Part shown: positions 18,010 through 27,001 of the stretch, piece by piece
Layout of the letters: every line of letters starts with the position of its first letter
Numbering within the stretch: the stretch's first letter is position 1
Assembly (NCBI RefSeq): GCF_035956715.1
Contig: NZ_CP108381.1
Span: 248,001 to 312,000 of the forward strand
Origin: Nocardia sp. NBC_01329
Lineage (GTDB): Bacteria > Actinomycetota > Actinomycetes > Mycobacteriales > Mycobacteriaceae
DNA length: 64,000 bases
Direction of reading: 5' to 3'
Translations under genes and position numbers: made by a program
Notes under the pieces: model-generated
Databases searched by the model: none
What the model saw: only the letters and a program-made list of their open reading frames with translations
What the model was told of the DNA's origin: nothing

Positions 18010-21000
18010 GGTTGCACCGGCTGGAGATGACGGCCTTCGGCCCGTTCGCCGCGACGGCCTCGGTCGATTTCGACGAACTCGGCGCGGATGGGCTCTTCCT
18101 GCTGCACGGCCGGACCGGGGCCGGTAAGACCACGGTGCTCGATGCCATCGCCTACGCGCTCTACGGGCGGGTCCCGGGAGCTCGCGGCGACAAGCGACTG
18201 CACTCCGATCACGCGCCCGCCGATATCCGCCCCGAGGTGATGCTCGAGGCGACGTTGGGCGGCCGGCGACTCCGGCTCACCCGACGGCCGGAATTCGAGC
18301 GGCCGAAACTGCGCGGCAGCGGGACCCGGGTGGAGAACGCCAAGGCCACCCTGGCCTGGTTGGACGGTCAGGGCACCAATCTGTCGCGGATCAACGAGAT
18401 CGGCGACGAGATCGTGCGACTGCTGGGGATGAGCGCCGATCAGTTCTTCCAGGTGGTGCTGCTGCCGCAGGGTGATTTCGCGAAGTTCCTGCGCGCGGAG
18501 AACGAGGATCGCGAACGACTGCTCGAGAAACTTTTCGATACGGGTCGTTTCGGATCGGCCGAACAGTGGCTCGCCGCCCAGCGCAAGGCGTCGGGGGAGC
18601 AGATCGGCTCTCAGCAGCGCAATGTGGAGGATCTGATCACCCGGGTCGCGGTGACGGCCGGGATCGACCGTACCGAGCGGATCGATATCCTCGACGCGGT
18701 CGAATGGTCACAGGATCTGCTGACCGGTGCCCGCGGCGACCTGGAGACCACACAGCACGAACTGGACCGGCGACGGGAAGAGTCGGCCACCGCCGACGAG
18801 AATGCGGAACGGGAACGCCGGGCCGTCGAGCAGCGGCGCCGGCTGGAGTCGGCGCGACAGCAACTGGTGCAGTACACCGCCGCGGCCGAGATGCGAGCCG
18901 CGGATCGGGGCGAGCTGGATCGTGCCCGGCGGGCCGAACCGGTGGCCGCCGCGCTGGGCGAGGCCGAGACCGCGGTCCGCGCGGTTCGTGGCTGTGAAAC
19001 GGAATCGGTGGCCGCGGCCGAACGGCTGGCCCGGCTGGCCGCCGAACCCGACAGCGCCGATGTTCCGGGGATCCACCTGGTACTGAATCACTCCGAGGAG
19101 GAGCGTGGTGATGGGCCCGAAGACCCCGACCGGGCCGGCTATGACGAGGATCTCGGCCTGGACACCGCGATCCGGGGGTGGAGCACGGTACTGGGCAAGC
19201 TCGACGAGATCCGCGCCGACGCGGCGACCGCCGACAAGTTGCGCGAGGAACTGGGCACACTGCGCACCTCCGCGGAAGAGCTCGGCCGGCGGGCGGCCGA
19301 ACTCACCGATCGCCGGGCCCGGCTGCCCGAGGTCATCGCCGGAGCGCATGCGCGAGCGCGCGATGCCGACGACGCGAAGGCGGCGCTACCCGGCTTGCGT
19401 GCCGAACGTAAGCGGTTGCAGGAGGCTGCGACAGCGGCCGTGGACCTGGCCCGGGCGCGGTCCACGCTCGATCGGGTTCGGGTGGATCTCGATACCGCAC
19501 GAGCCCGGCACCTGACGGCCCGCGAACATGTGCTGGACCTGCGGGAGCGACGGCTGGCCGGAATGGCGGCGGAATTGGCCGGCAACCTGGTGGACGGGCA
19601 GGCGTGTGCGGTCTGCGGATCGGCCGAACACCCCCACCCCGCGCAGCAGGCGGCGGGCGCGGTATCGAAAGGGGACGAGGCGGCGGCGGTCGCCACGGAA
19701 CGCGCCGCCGAGGCCTCGCGTGATCGTTCCCAGGAGGCGCTGGCCGAGGTGGAGCGGGAGATCGAGGCGCTGCTCGCGCGCGGCGGCGATACCGACCGGG
19801 TCGAACTCGCCGCGGCCCTGCGGGCTGCCACCGAAAAGTGCGAGGACGCCGAGGAACTGGCCGAATCGGCCGAGGCATGCGCCGGCGAGCTCGCGCGGCT
19901 GCGCACCGACGAGACCCGGCTGCACGACACGTTGCGGGACACCGAGACCCGAGCCGGATCCGTGGCGGCCCGGAGCGAGGCTGCCGCGGCCCGGCTCGCC
20001 GAGATCGAAGCCAAGCTGCGTACCGCCGCCGGCCGGGACGGGACCATCGGGCGTCGCCGGGAGCGTCTGCACGCGTTGATCGGCGCCGCCGGCGACCGTC
20101 GGGAGGCGTATGCCGGGGTGCGGACGGCCTGGGCGCGGGTCGCCAACTGCGTCGTACGGGTCGAAAGGCTGGCGAGATCGGCGGGGCTGGTCCCGCCGAC
20201 GAGTTCGGCCGCCCCGACGGACACAGCAGCCGGGGATCCGGGTAACGGAGCGGGCGAAACCGATTCCACTTCGGCGGAGATGCTCGCGACCCTGCGTGTG
20301 TACTCCCCGCTCGTCGGTGCCGCGACTCGGACCCCGCAGCGGCAGGATGCGCTGAGCGCGGATCTCGCCGCCGCCGACGAGATCCGCGCCGCCGCCCAGG
20401 CCGTACTCGATGAACCGGAGATCCGGGCCGCCGCGACCGTCGCCCCCGGCGATCCGGAAGTCTCGGCCGCTGCTGTGCGGAGCGCGCGTACCGCCCTGGA
20501 CGGGGCGGTAGCCGCCCATTCGGCCGCCGTGCACCGGGTCACCCAGCTGGAGACCTTGTGCGGACAGTTGTGGGCGGCGGTGGACCTGATCGCGCCCGCG
20601 CAGCGGGCTCATCAGGAACTGGCGGATCTGGCCGAAGTGGTGGCCGGCCGGGGCGAGAACAACCGGCGGATGTCGTTGCGCTCCTACGTGCTCGCGGCGC
20701 GGCTCGAGGAGGTCGCGGTGGCGGGTTCGGCCCGGCTGCGCCGGATGTCGAGCGGCCGGTACGAATTCGTGCACACCGACCGAGCCGGCACCCACGGCCG
20801 GCGCGGTGGGCTGGGCCTCGATATCCGCGACGATTACACCGGCGCCATCCGGCCCGCCCGGACCCTCTCCGGCGGTGAGACCTTCATGGCGTCACTCGCG
20901 CTCGCGCTGGGGCTGGCCGATACGGTCGCGGCCGAGGCCGGTGGCATCATCCTCGACACGCTGTTCATCGATGAAGGATTCGGGAGCCTGGACGCGGACA

Positions 21001-21158
21001 CCCTCGACGCGGTCATGGGCGTACTCGACGAGCTCCGTGCCGGGGGCCGGGTGGTCGGAGTGGTCAGCCATGTCGACGAGATGCGCCAGCGCATTCCCAG
21101 CCGCCTGCACGTCGTGCGCGGCCGCAACGGTTCCCGGTTGCACGCCACCATCGCCTGA
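18006..21158 (+). CDS. sbcC: Exonuclease SbcCD, ATPase subunit C (Rad50-like)
   Basis: A 1050-residue SMC/Rad50-type ATPase. Walker A is GRTGAGKTT (35-43), and the Q-loop region FFQVVLLPQGDFAKFL is present. Long Glu/Arg/Ala coiled coils flank a zinc-hook CAVC (Cys534, Cys537) in GQACAVCGSAEHPHP. The C-terminal signature LSGGETFMASLALALGLAD and Walker B/D-loop LFIDEGFGSLD complete the head. With SbcD it senses and processes blocked or hairpinned ends. The interior coil contains an acidic Glu/Asp stretch around residues 365-380. Overlapping start with sbcD indicates coupled translation. Confidence 0.95.
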   Translation: MRLHRLEMTAFGPFAATASVDFDELGADGLFLLHGRTGAGKTTVLDAIAYALYGRVPGARGDKRLHSDHAPADIRPEVMLEATLGGRRLRLTRRPEFERPKLRGSGTRVENAKATLAWLDGQGTNLSRINEIGDEIVRLLGMSADQFFQVVLLPQGDFAKFLRAENEDRERLLEKLFDTGRFGSAEQWLAAQRKASGEQIGSQQRNVEDLITRVAVTAGIDRTERIDILDAVEWSQDLLTGARGDLETTQHELDRRREESATADENAERERRAVEQRRRLESARQQLVQYTAAAEMRAADRGELDRARRAEPVAAALGEAETAVRAVRGCETESVAAAERLARLAAEPDSADVPGIHLVLNHSEEERGDGPEDPDRAGYDEDLGLDTAIRGWSTVLGKLDEIRADAATADKLREELGTLRTSAEELGRRAAELTDRRARLPEVIAGAHARARDADDAKAALPGLRAERKRLQEAATAAVDLARARSTLDRVRVDLDTARARHLTAREHVLDLRERRLAGMAAELAGNLVDGQACAVCGSAEHPHPAQQAAGAVSKGDEAAAVATERAAEASRDRSQEALAEVEREIEALLARGGDTDRVELAAALRAATEKCEDAEELAESAEACAGELARLRTDETRLHDTLRDTETRAGSVAARSEAAAARLAEIEAKLRTAAGRDGTIGRRRERLHALIGAAGDRREAYAGVRTAWARVANCVVRVERLARSAGLVPPTSSAAPTDTAAGDPGNGAGETDSTSAEMLATLRVYSPLVGAATRTPQRQDALSADLAAADEIRAAAQAVLDEPEIRAAATVAPGDPEVSAAAVRSARTALDGAVAAHSAAVHRVTQLETLCGQLWAAVDLIAPAQRAHQELADLAEVVAGRGENNRRMSLRSYVLAARLEEVAVAGSARLRRMSSGRYEFVHTDRAGTHGRRGGLGLDIRDDYTGAIRPARTLSGGETFMASLALALGLADTVAAEAGGIILDTLFIDEGFGSLDADTLDAVMGVLDELRAGGRVVGVVSHVDEMRQRIPSRLHVVRGRNGSRLHATIA

Positions 21159-21166
21159 CCCGGACC

Positions 21167-21703
21167 TCAGGCTTCGAGATCGAGCAGCTGTCGCTTGATG
21201 TCCAGGCCCCAGCGGAAACCGCCGAGGGTGCCGTCGGTGCGCAGGATCCGATGGCAGGGGACGAACAGCGCGGCCGCGTTGCGGGCACAGGCGCTCGCCG
21301 CGGCGCGGGTGGCCGCCGGGCGGCCGGCGAGCGCGGCGAAAGCGGTGTAGGTGATCGGTTCGCCGGCGGGCACGGTACGCAGCACATCCCACGCGTGCTG
21401 GAGGAATTCGCCCGACCGCTGACGCACCGGGATCGGGTCTATCGCGATCGTTTCGCCGCGGTGGTAGGCGGTGACCGCATCGGTCACGGCACCCAGTTCG
21501 CGCCGGGCACGCAGCCCGGTCGGACGCAGCCCGGGATGGACCAGTGTGCGGAGCTCTTCGGGATCGGCCGTCCACCCGGACGCCAGGACCGCGCTGTCGG
21601 ACGCGACGAGCGTGGTGAACGGGCCCAGCGGGGTGTCGACGATCGCGAAATCGGCGGTGCCGGTGTTGGTCGGTGCGGGCAGGGTGGCGGTGGAGGCGGA
21701 CAT
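21167..21703 (-). CDS. ogt: Methylated-DNA-protein cysteine methyltransferase
   Basis: 178 residues from ATG 21703, which overlaps the stop of the Ada-AlkA gene (TGATG). The acceptor motif is PCHRIL with Cys150, preceded by the helix GRPAATRAAASACARNAAALFV that carries the arginine finger region. It removes O6-alkyl groups from guanine in a single-turnover suicide reaction. Operon position behind Ada-AlkA makes it part of an adaptive-response pair. It converges on sbcC with only 8 bp between stops. Confidence 0.94.
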   Translation of the reverse strand: MSASTATLPAPTNTGTADFAIVDTPLGPFTTLVASDSAVLASGWTADPEELRTLVHPGLRPTGLRARRELGAVTDAVTAYHRGETIAIDPIPVRQRSGEFLQHAWDVLRTVPAGEPITYTAFAALAGRPAATRAAASACARNAAALFVPCHRILRTDGTLGGFRWGLDIKRQLLDLEA

Positions 21704-23244
21704 CAGTCGGTACTCGCTTTCGCATCGGAATCGGTGGCGGGCGCGGCGGGGGCCCCGGATTCGGTCCGGGTGCGCAGTTCGGTCCGCCACAGGTGCATAC
21801 AGAGATAGGAACGCCAGGGTGACCAGTGGGTCGTATCGGTCGGATCGATACCGTGCCGGGCGGCGCCGCGGCGGACGACGAGATCGGTGTGCAGCATGAT
21901 GTCGGGGTCGGCGAGCAGCCGCATCGTGACGTAGTCCGCGGTCCACGGGCCGACCCCGTCCAGGGCCAGCAGGTCGCGCCGCAGCTCGGCCGCGGTCCGG
22001 CCCTGGTGCAGGACCAGATCACCGGAAGCGAGGGCCGCCGCGGCGGCGGTGATGGACCTGACCCGCTGGGCCGGGCCGGTGAGTATTTCGGCGCCGCGTT
22101 CGGCGATCGCGTCCGGAGTGGGGAAGAGACGGCTCACGGGTCCCTCCACCGGATCGCCGAGCGCGGCGACCAGCCGCGCGGTGTGGGTATTGGCAGCGGC
22201 CACCGAGATCTGCTGACCGATCATGGTGCGGAGCAGTAATTCCGGTCCGTCCACACAACCGGGCACCCGTATCCCGGGATCGAATCGGGTGCGGGAAGCG
22301 TGCGGTGCGCCGGTCGTCTCACCGGCCCGGGTGAGCGCCTCGTCGATCGCCACCGGGTCGGCGTCCAGGTCGAGCAGATGCCGGACGCGGGCGACTGTGG
22401 GCGCGAGGTCGCGCATATCGCGCAGAGTCAGTTCCGCCTGGACATATCCGGGCCGTACTGCCAGCCGTACTCCGGCGTGGCCGTGTGGGGTGCGGATATT
22501 GCGTAGATAGTGGTTCTCGCCGCCGGAGGTGGTCTGCCAGAGTTCCAGACCGGGCGCCACATGGGCGGACATGAACCAATCGAGCCAGTCGCGGTCCAGT
22601 GGCGCCCGGTAGGGGAGGCGTAGGGCGAGTGTCCCGTTGGCCGCGGCGGCGCGGCCGGCGGTGCGCTGTGCTTCGGTGCGCATGGTGCTCGGACTGACGG
22701 CGAACACCTCGCGGACGGTGTCGTTGAACTGTCGGATACTCGCGAAGCCCGCGGCGAAGGCGATATCCGACATCGGCATGGCCGTGGTCTGGATCAGCAG
22801 GCGCGCGGTATGCGCCCGGTGCGCTCGGGCCAGCGCCAGCGGTCCGGCGCCCAGTTCGGTGGTCAGTACTCGGGTGAGCTGGCGCTGCGAATAGCCGAGC
22901 GCCGATGCCAGCGCGGGTACGCCCCCGCGTTCCACCACGCCGTCCCCGATCAGGCGCATGGCGCGGGCGGCGAGGTCCGCACGGGTGTTCCACAAGGGGG
23001 ATCCGGGTGCGGCGTCGGGTAGGCAGCGGCGGCAGGCACGGTAACCCGCCTGCTGGGCCGCCGCGGCGGTCGGCAGGAAGCTCACGTTGGTGCGCTTCGG
23101 AGTGATCGCCGGGCAGGACGGCCGGCAATAGATTCCGGTGGTGCGCACGGCGGTGTAGAACTGTCCGTCGAAACGGGAGTCGCGGGACGAGACCGCGCGA
23201 TAGCAACGTTCGAAATCCAGGGCCGTGATGCTCACCCCACACAC
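21703..23244 (-). CDS. alkA: Ada regulator fused to AlkA 3-methyladenine glycosylase
   Basis: 513 residues with three modules. Residues 1-80 are an Ada N-terminal zinc domain with Cys40, Cys44, Cys71 and Cys74 (GIYCRPSC and ACRRCLP), where the first Cys accepts methyl groups from phosphotriesters. Residues ~85-195 are an AraC-type HTH (ALASALGYSQRQLTRVL). Residues ~210-500 are an AlkA glycosylase with an HhH-GPD loop (LLALDGVGPWTADYVTMRL) and its catalytic Asp region. It senses alkylation, activates its own operon and excises alkylated purines. Both GTG 23244 and GTG 23235 could start it. The fusion is known in actinobacteria. Confidence 0.93.
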   Translation of the reverse strand: MCGVSITALDFERCYRAVSSRDSRFDGQFYTAVRTTGIYCRPSCPAITPKRTNVSFLPTAAAAQQAGYRACRRCLPDAAPGSPLWNTRADLAARAMRLIGDGVVERGGVPALASALGYSQRQLTRVLTTELGAGPLALARAHRAHTARLLIQTTAMPMSDIAFAAGFASIRQFNDTVREVFAVSPSTMRTEAQRTAGRAAAANGTLALRLPYRAPLDRDWLDWFMSAHVAPGLELWQTTSGGENHYLRNIRTPHGHAGVRLAVRPGYVQAELTLRDMRDLAPTVARVRHLLDLDADPVAIDEALTRAGETTGAPHASRTRFDPGIRVPGCVDGPELLLRTMIGQQISVAAANTHTARLVAALGDPVEGPVSRLFPTPDAIAERGAEILTGPAQRVRSITAAAAALASGDLVLHQGRTAAELRRDLLALDGVGPWTADYVTMRLLADPDIMLHTDLVVRRGAARHGIDPTDTTHWSPWRSYLCMHLWRTELRTRTESGAPAAPATDSDAKASTD

Positions 23245-23385
23245 GATGTCAGCTCACGGAGCCTCGAGCTAGCGGGAAACGGACACCACCGCCGAACGCG
23301 GGGTAATAGCCGCGGCAACGGGAGGCGCAGGTCCGCTAGTTGCCGCGTGGTCCACCGAGGCCGGTGGGGGTGCTGCGGTAACGCG

Positions 23386-23416
23386 ACGGCGGGGCCGGTC
23401 GGACCGGCCCCGCCGT
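23386..23416. terminator. Strong hairpin after cstA-ybdD
   Basis: A perfect 14-bp inverted repeat ACGGCGGGGCCGGT (23386-23399) and ACCGGCCCCGCCGT (23403-23416) with a 3-nt loop. It begins 16 bp beyond the ybdD stop on the minus strand, so it should end the cstA-ybdD transcript. Confidence 0.85.
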
Positions 23417-23432
23417 TTCACGCGGTAGGTGT

Positions 23433-23654
23433 TCAGCAGCAGCGTGCGCCCGGGTTGCGTTCGGCGTCGGCGTACCGTTCACGCCAATACTCCCGCTCGC
23501 TCGCGACCGCGTGGCCGGGGTGCGTCCGGCGCATATGCGCGGTGTAGCGCTGGTAGTCCTGTCCGCCGACCACGGAATCGAGATACCAGAACACCGCCCG
23601 GACACCCCGCGCCAGCGTCGCCGGAATCCCGCGCAGCCGCGGCCACCCGGTCAA
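23433..23654 (-). CDS. ybdD: YbdD/YjiX family (DUF466) protein, TTG start
   Basis: 73 residues from a TTG at 23654 that overlaps the cstA stop (TTGA). A GGAGG Shine-Dalgarno sequence seven bases upstream, still inside cstA, decides this start; the frame is open upstream to 23720 without another signal. The sequence GVRAVFWYLDSVVGGQDYQRYTAHMRRTHPGHAVASEREYWRERY is the DUF466 signature. Proteins of this family pair with CstA/BtsT-type carriers and are thought to be needed for their activity. The C-terminus is Cys-rich (GARCC). Confidence 0.9.
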   Translation of the reverse strand: MTGWPRLRGIPATLARGVRAVFWYLDSVVGGQDYQRYTAHMRRTHPGHAVASEREYWRERYADAERNPGARCC

Positions 23655-25912
23655 CTCCGCACCTCCGCGTGCGCCGCGCCGGGTACCGCGGCCTCGCCCT
23701 TCGCGATCCGCTCGTCCCACTGCCGTTGCACGTCCTTCTCCGCCGAGGTGATCAGGAAACCACTGGGCGCGAAGATCTTCGACGGCTCCTCCGGTGATTC
23801 GGTGGTCGAGGTATCACCCGATTTCACCGTCCGGTAGCAGACCCACGCCGCCGCCAGCACCACGATCAGCACCAGCACCGCGAAGACGATGGACAGCACA
23901 CCCTGGATGAACGTATTACGGATCACCGCGTCCACGTCGCCGGGCGTCTTCGCCGTCAAACACAGCTCACCGGCGTCGCGGGCGGCTCGGCAGATGCTGT
24001 TCTGCTTCCAGTACCCGACCTTCGGATCGGCGGAGAAGATCTTCTGCCAAGAAGCGGTCATGGTGACGATGAGATCCCAGGCCAGGGCGATACCGGGGAT
24101 CCAGGCCCATTTCGTCAAACCCTTCTTCACCAGGATGGTCAACACCACCACCAGCGCGATCGCGGCCAGCAACTGGTTGGCGATACCGAACAGCGGGAAC
24201 AGTGCGTTGATACCGCCCAGCGGATCCGTCACACCCATCAGCAGGATCGAACCCCAGGCCGCCACCACGACCGCCGAGCACAGCCAGGCACCCACCCGCC
24301 ACGACGGATCAGCGAACTTCCGCGCCGGACCCCGCAGGTTCCCGAGTGAATCGGAGAGCATGAACCGCGCCACGCGGGTGCCGGCATCGATGGTGGTGAG
24401 GATGAACAGCGCCTCGAACATGATCGCGAAGTGGTACCAGAACGACTTCATCCCGGCGCCGCCCAGGAACCCGGAGAACACTTCGGAGATCCCGATCGCC
24501 AGCGTGGGAGCACCACCGGTACGGGAGATGACCGATTCCTCGCCGACATCCGTCGCGGCCTGGCTCAATTCGGCGCCCGTCGTAGGCGGACCGGAGAGGC
24601 CCAGGCCGTTCGTATAGGCGGCGGCGGTTTCCGCGGTTCCGCCGGTCGCCCCGGCCGGGGCGTTCATCGCGAAGTACAGGTGCTGATCGATGATCGAGGC
24701 CGTGATGATCGCCATCACCGCGACGAACGACTCCATCAGCATGCCGCCGTAGCCGATCACCTTGGCGTGCGATTCCTTCTCCAGCAGTTTCGGTGTCGTA
24801 CCCGAGGACACCAGTGCGTGGAAACCGGAGAGCGCACCGCAGGCGATGGTGATGAACAGGAACGGGAACAGGCTCCCGGCGAAGGCCGGGCCGGTACCGG
24901 AGGTCGCGAACTCCGAGACCGCGGGTGCCTTCAGCACCGGCATCGTCACCAGGATGCCGACCGCCAGCAGGCCGATGGTGCCGATCTTCATGAACGTCGA
25001 CAGATAGTCGCGCGGCGCGAGCAGCAACCACACCGGCAGTACCGACGCGACGAAGCCGTAGCCGATCAGCATCCAGGAGATGGTGACCGGGTGGAAGGTG
25101 AACCAGCCCGCCCAGGTGTCGTTGTGCGATACCCAGCCGCCCGCGATGATCGCCAGGATCAACAGGACGAAACCGATGGCCGAGATCTCGCCGACCGCGC
25201 CGGGGCGCAGATACCGCAGGTACACGCCCATGAAGAGGGCGATCGGGATGGTCATCGCGATGGAGAAGACACCCCAGGGGCTGTGCGCCAGCGCGTTCAC
25301 CACGACCAGTGCCAGGACCGCGAGCAGGATCATCATGATCACCAGCACGCCGATGATCGCGGCCACGCCGCCGATCACGCCGAGTTCGTCGCGTGCCATC
25401 TGCCCGAGGCTGCGGCCGCGTCGTTTCATCGACACCCACAGCACCAGGTAGTCCTGTACCGCACCGGCGAATACGACACCGACGATGATCCAGATCGTGC
25501 CCGGCAGATATCCCATCTGCGCCGCCAGTACCGGCCCGACCAGCGGACCCGCGCCGGCGATGGCCGCGAAATGGTGCCCGAACAACACTCGCCGGTCCAT
25601 CGGCATGAAGTCTTTGCCGTTGTCCAGGATCTCGGCCGGAGTCGCCAGGTCGTCGCGGGGTTTGACGACCCTGTATTCGATCAGCCGCGCGTAGAACCGG
25701 TAGGCGACGATGTAGGTGCACACCGCGGCGATCACGATCCATACGGCGTTCACGGATTCGCCCCGGGCGATCGCGAGAACCGTCCAGGCCACGGCGCCGA
25801 GCACCCCGATGGCCGCGAAGATCGCCTTCTTCGCCGGCGTGATCGGGGACCGGTCGACCACACCCACGGGGGGTAGGCCGGGGTCGGTCTTGAGATATTC
25901 GATAGTCCCCAT
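23651..25912 (-). CDS. cstA: Carbon starvation protein A, peptide/pyruvate transporter
   Basis: A 753-residue polytopic membrane protein with about 16-18 hydrophobic helices. Family motifs include the early FGHHFAAIAGAGPLVGPVLAAQMGYLPG and a later FHALVSSGTTPKLLEKESHAKVIGYGGML. In enteric bacteria CstA is induced on starvation and takes up peptides, while close relatives carry pyruvate; which applies here cannot be read from sequence. The N-terminus is about 30 residues longer than in E. coli. It is transcribed with ybdD, whose start overlaps its stop. Confidence 0.93.
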   Translation of the reverse strand: MGTIEYLKTDPGLPPVGVVDRSPITPAKKAIFAAIGVLGAVAWTVLAIARGESVNAVWIVIAAVCTYIVAYRFYARLIEYRVVKPRDDLATPAEILDNGKDFMPMDRRVLFGHHFAAIAGAGPLVGPVLAAQMGYLPGTIWIIVGVVFAGAVQDYLVLWVSMKRRGRSLGQMARDELGVIGGVAAIIGVLVIMMILLAVLALVVVNALAHSPWGVFSIAMTIPIALFMGVYLRYLRPGAVGEISAIGFVLLILAIIAGGWVSHNDTWAGWFTFHPVTISWMLIGYGFVASVLPVWLLLAPRDYLSTFMKIGTIGLLAVGILVTMPVLKAPAVSEFATSGTGPAFAGSLFPFLFITIACGALSGFHALVSSGTTPKLLEKESHAKVIGYGGMLMESFVAVMAIITASIIDQHLYFAMNAPAGATGGTAETAAAYTNGLGLSGPPTTGAELSQAATDVGEESVISRTGGAPTLAIGISEVFSGFLGGAGMKSFWYHFAIMFEALFILTTIDAGTRVARFMLSDSLGNLRGPARKFADPSWRVGAWLCSAVVVAAWGSILLMGVTDPLGGINALFPLFGIANQLLAAIALVVVLTILVKKGLTKWAWIPGIALAWDLIVTMTASWQKIFSADPKVGYWKQNSICRAARDAGELCLTAKTPGDVDAVIRNTFIQGVLSIVFAVLVLIVVLAAAWVCYRTVKSGDTSTTESPEEPSKIFAPSGFLITSAEKDVQRQWDERIAKGEAAVPGAAHAEVRS

Positions 25913-26047
25913 CGGGCAACTCCTGTACAGCGAGCGGACATGCCGGTCACAAGAACGTAACCGATCACCGTTCGGCGCCGCGATGATTGCGACGAACGGT
26001 CGCTACGACGCGGCAAGCGGGACTGCCCGGACCGAGACAGGAATATC

Positions 26048-26938
26048 TCAGAGCGCAGGTCGAAGATGCGCGTGGGCCCAAGCCTCGAGCGTCGTCGGCG
26101 TCGTGGTGAGGACGGTCCGCTCGTTCTCGGGGACGAAGTTCTCGCGCAGCCCGATCGACATGCCTACGATCCCCTCGATCTGTCCGGTGCTCGCGCCGGC
26201 GGCGCGCAGTGCGGTGCGGACGTCGTCATCGGAGATGCGCGCAGCGCGTATCTCGCGTCCCAGCGCTCGGCTCAGGATCTCGGCCACCTGCGCAAAGGTC
26301 AGGTCTCGGGGCCCGTGCACGGCCTGTACCCGGCGGCCGGACCAGCTGTCCGCGAGCAGTCGGGTGGCCACGATATCGCCGATGTCGCGGGGATCGACCC
26401 AGGCCATGGAGTAGTCGAGTGGCCACGTGGTCTCGAGTACGCCCGTGCGTAGCGCCTCGAGCCCCATGAGCAGGTTGGTGAAGAAATAGCCGCACCGCAG
26501 GTGCAGGACGCCGGCGCCGGTGGCATCCAGCATTTCCTCGGTGCGGGCCAGTCCGTCGATCTCACCGGCCCCGTGCCGCTTCTCCGCGCCCACGCTGCTG
26601 AGGAATACGGTGCGGGCGATGCCGTTCTCTTCGACCGCGCGCGCGGCGTTGGCGCCCATGCGGGCATAACCGGAAGCTGGGTCGTCATCCGGTGTGGGTG
26701 GGTCCACCCAGAAGAGGGCATCGGCTCCTCGAGTTGCGCGCAGGACGATATCGGCATCTCCTTGGTCGCCCTGCACGACGTCGACGCGGTCACGCGTCTG
26801 CGCATCGAGTCGGTCGGGCGCGCGCAGCAGCAGTGTCGGACGCACACCTGCCTGCAGAAGAAGTTGCACGACTCGGGATCCGACGTGTCCGGTGGGGGTG
26901 GTGACGACGATCTTCCGACGCGGATGTTCGTTTGCCAT
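26048..26938 (-). CDS. NmrA-type NAD(P)-binding oxidoreductase
   Basis: 296 residues of the atypical short-chain dehydrogenase/NmrA group. The Rossmann motif is TTPTGHVGSRVVQLLLQAG near residues 13-31, followed by a conserved Arg (LLLRAPDRLD), the VVQGDQGD segment, and FLSSVGAEKRHG in place of the usual catalytic region. Relatives are NAD(P)H sensors or quinone reductases such as QorB; the reaction here is unknown. It diverges from a WYL regulator across 63 bp that contain a perfect operator-like dyad, so that regulator probably controls it. Confidence 0.85.
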   Translation of the reverse strand: MANEHPRRKIVVTTPTGHVGSRVVQLLLQAGVRPTLLLRAPDRLDAQTRDRVDVVQGDQGDADIVLRATRGADALFWVDPPTPDDDPASGYARMGANAARAVEENGIARTVFLSSVGAEKRHGAGEIDGLARTEEMLDATGAGVLHLRCGYFFTNLLMGLEALRTGVLETTWPLDYSMAWVDPRDIGDIVATRLLADSWSGRRVQAVHGPRDLTFAQVAEILSRALGREIRAARISDDDVRTALRAAGASTGQIEGIVGMSIGLRENFVPENERTVLTTTPTTLEAWAHAHLRPAL

Positions 26939-26958
26939 GCCCGCGACGATAGGACAGG

Positions 26959-26981
26959 TTGTGGTCGAATCCTGACCACAA
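26959..26981. promoter_or_regulatory. Operator-like inverted repeat between NmrA gene and WYL regulator
   Basis: A perfect dyad TTGTGGTC (26959-26966), 7-bp spacer GAATCCT, GACCACAA (26974-26981). It occupies the middle of the 63-bp divergent intergenic region, just upstream of a candidate -10 TACATT (26989-26994) for the regulator gene. The likely ligand is the WYL regulator itself. Confidence 0.7.
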
Positions 26982-27001
26982 TTGCGTTTACATTGAGCCT
27001 G

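Noticed and set aside
19139..20542. A 467-residue reading frame opposite sbcC
   Set aside because: Antisense shadow of the Ala/Arg-rich coiled coil; Ser/Arg/Ala composition is that of high-GC antisense frames and no domain is recognisable.
24309..25919. A 536-residue minus-strand frame overlapping cstA in another phase
   Set aside because: Arg/His/Gly-rich out-of-frame reading of a transmembrane protein gene; cstA itself is certain.
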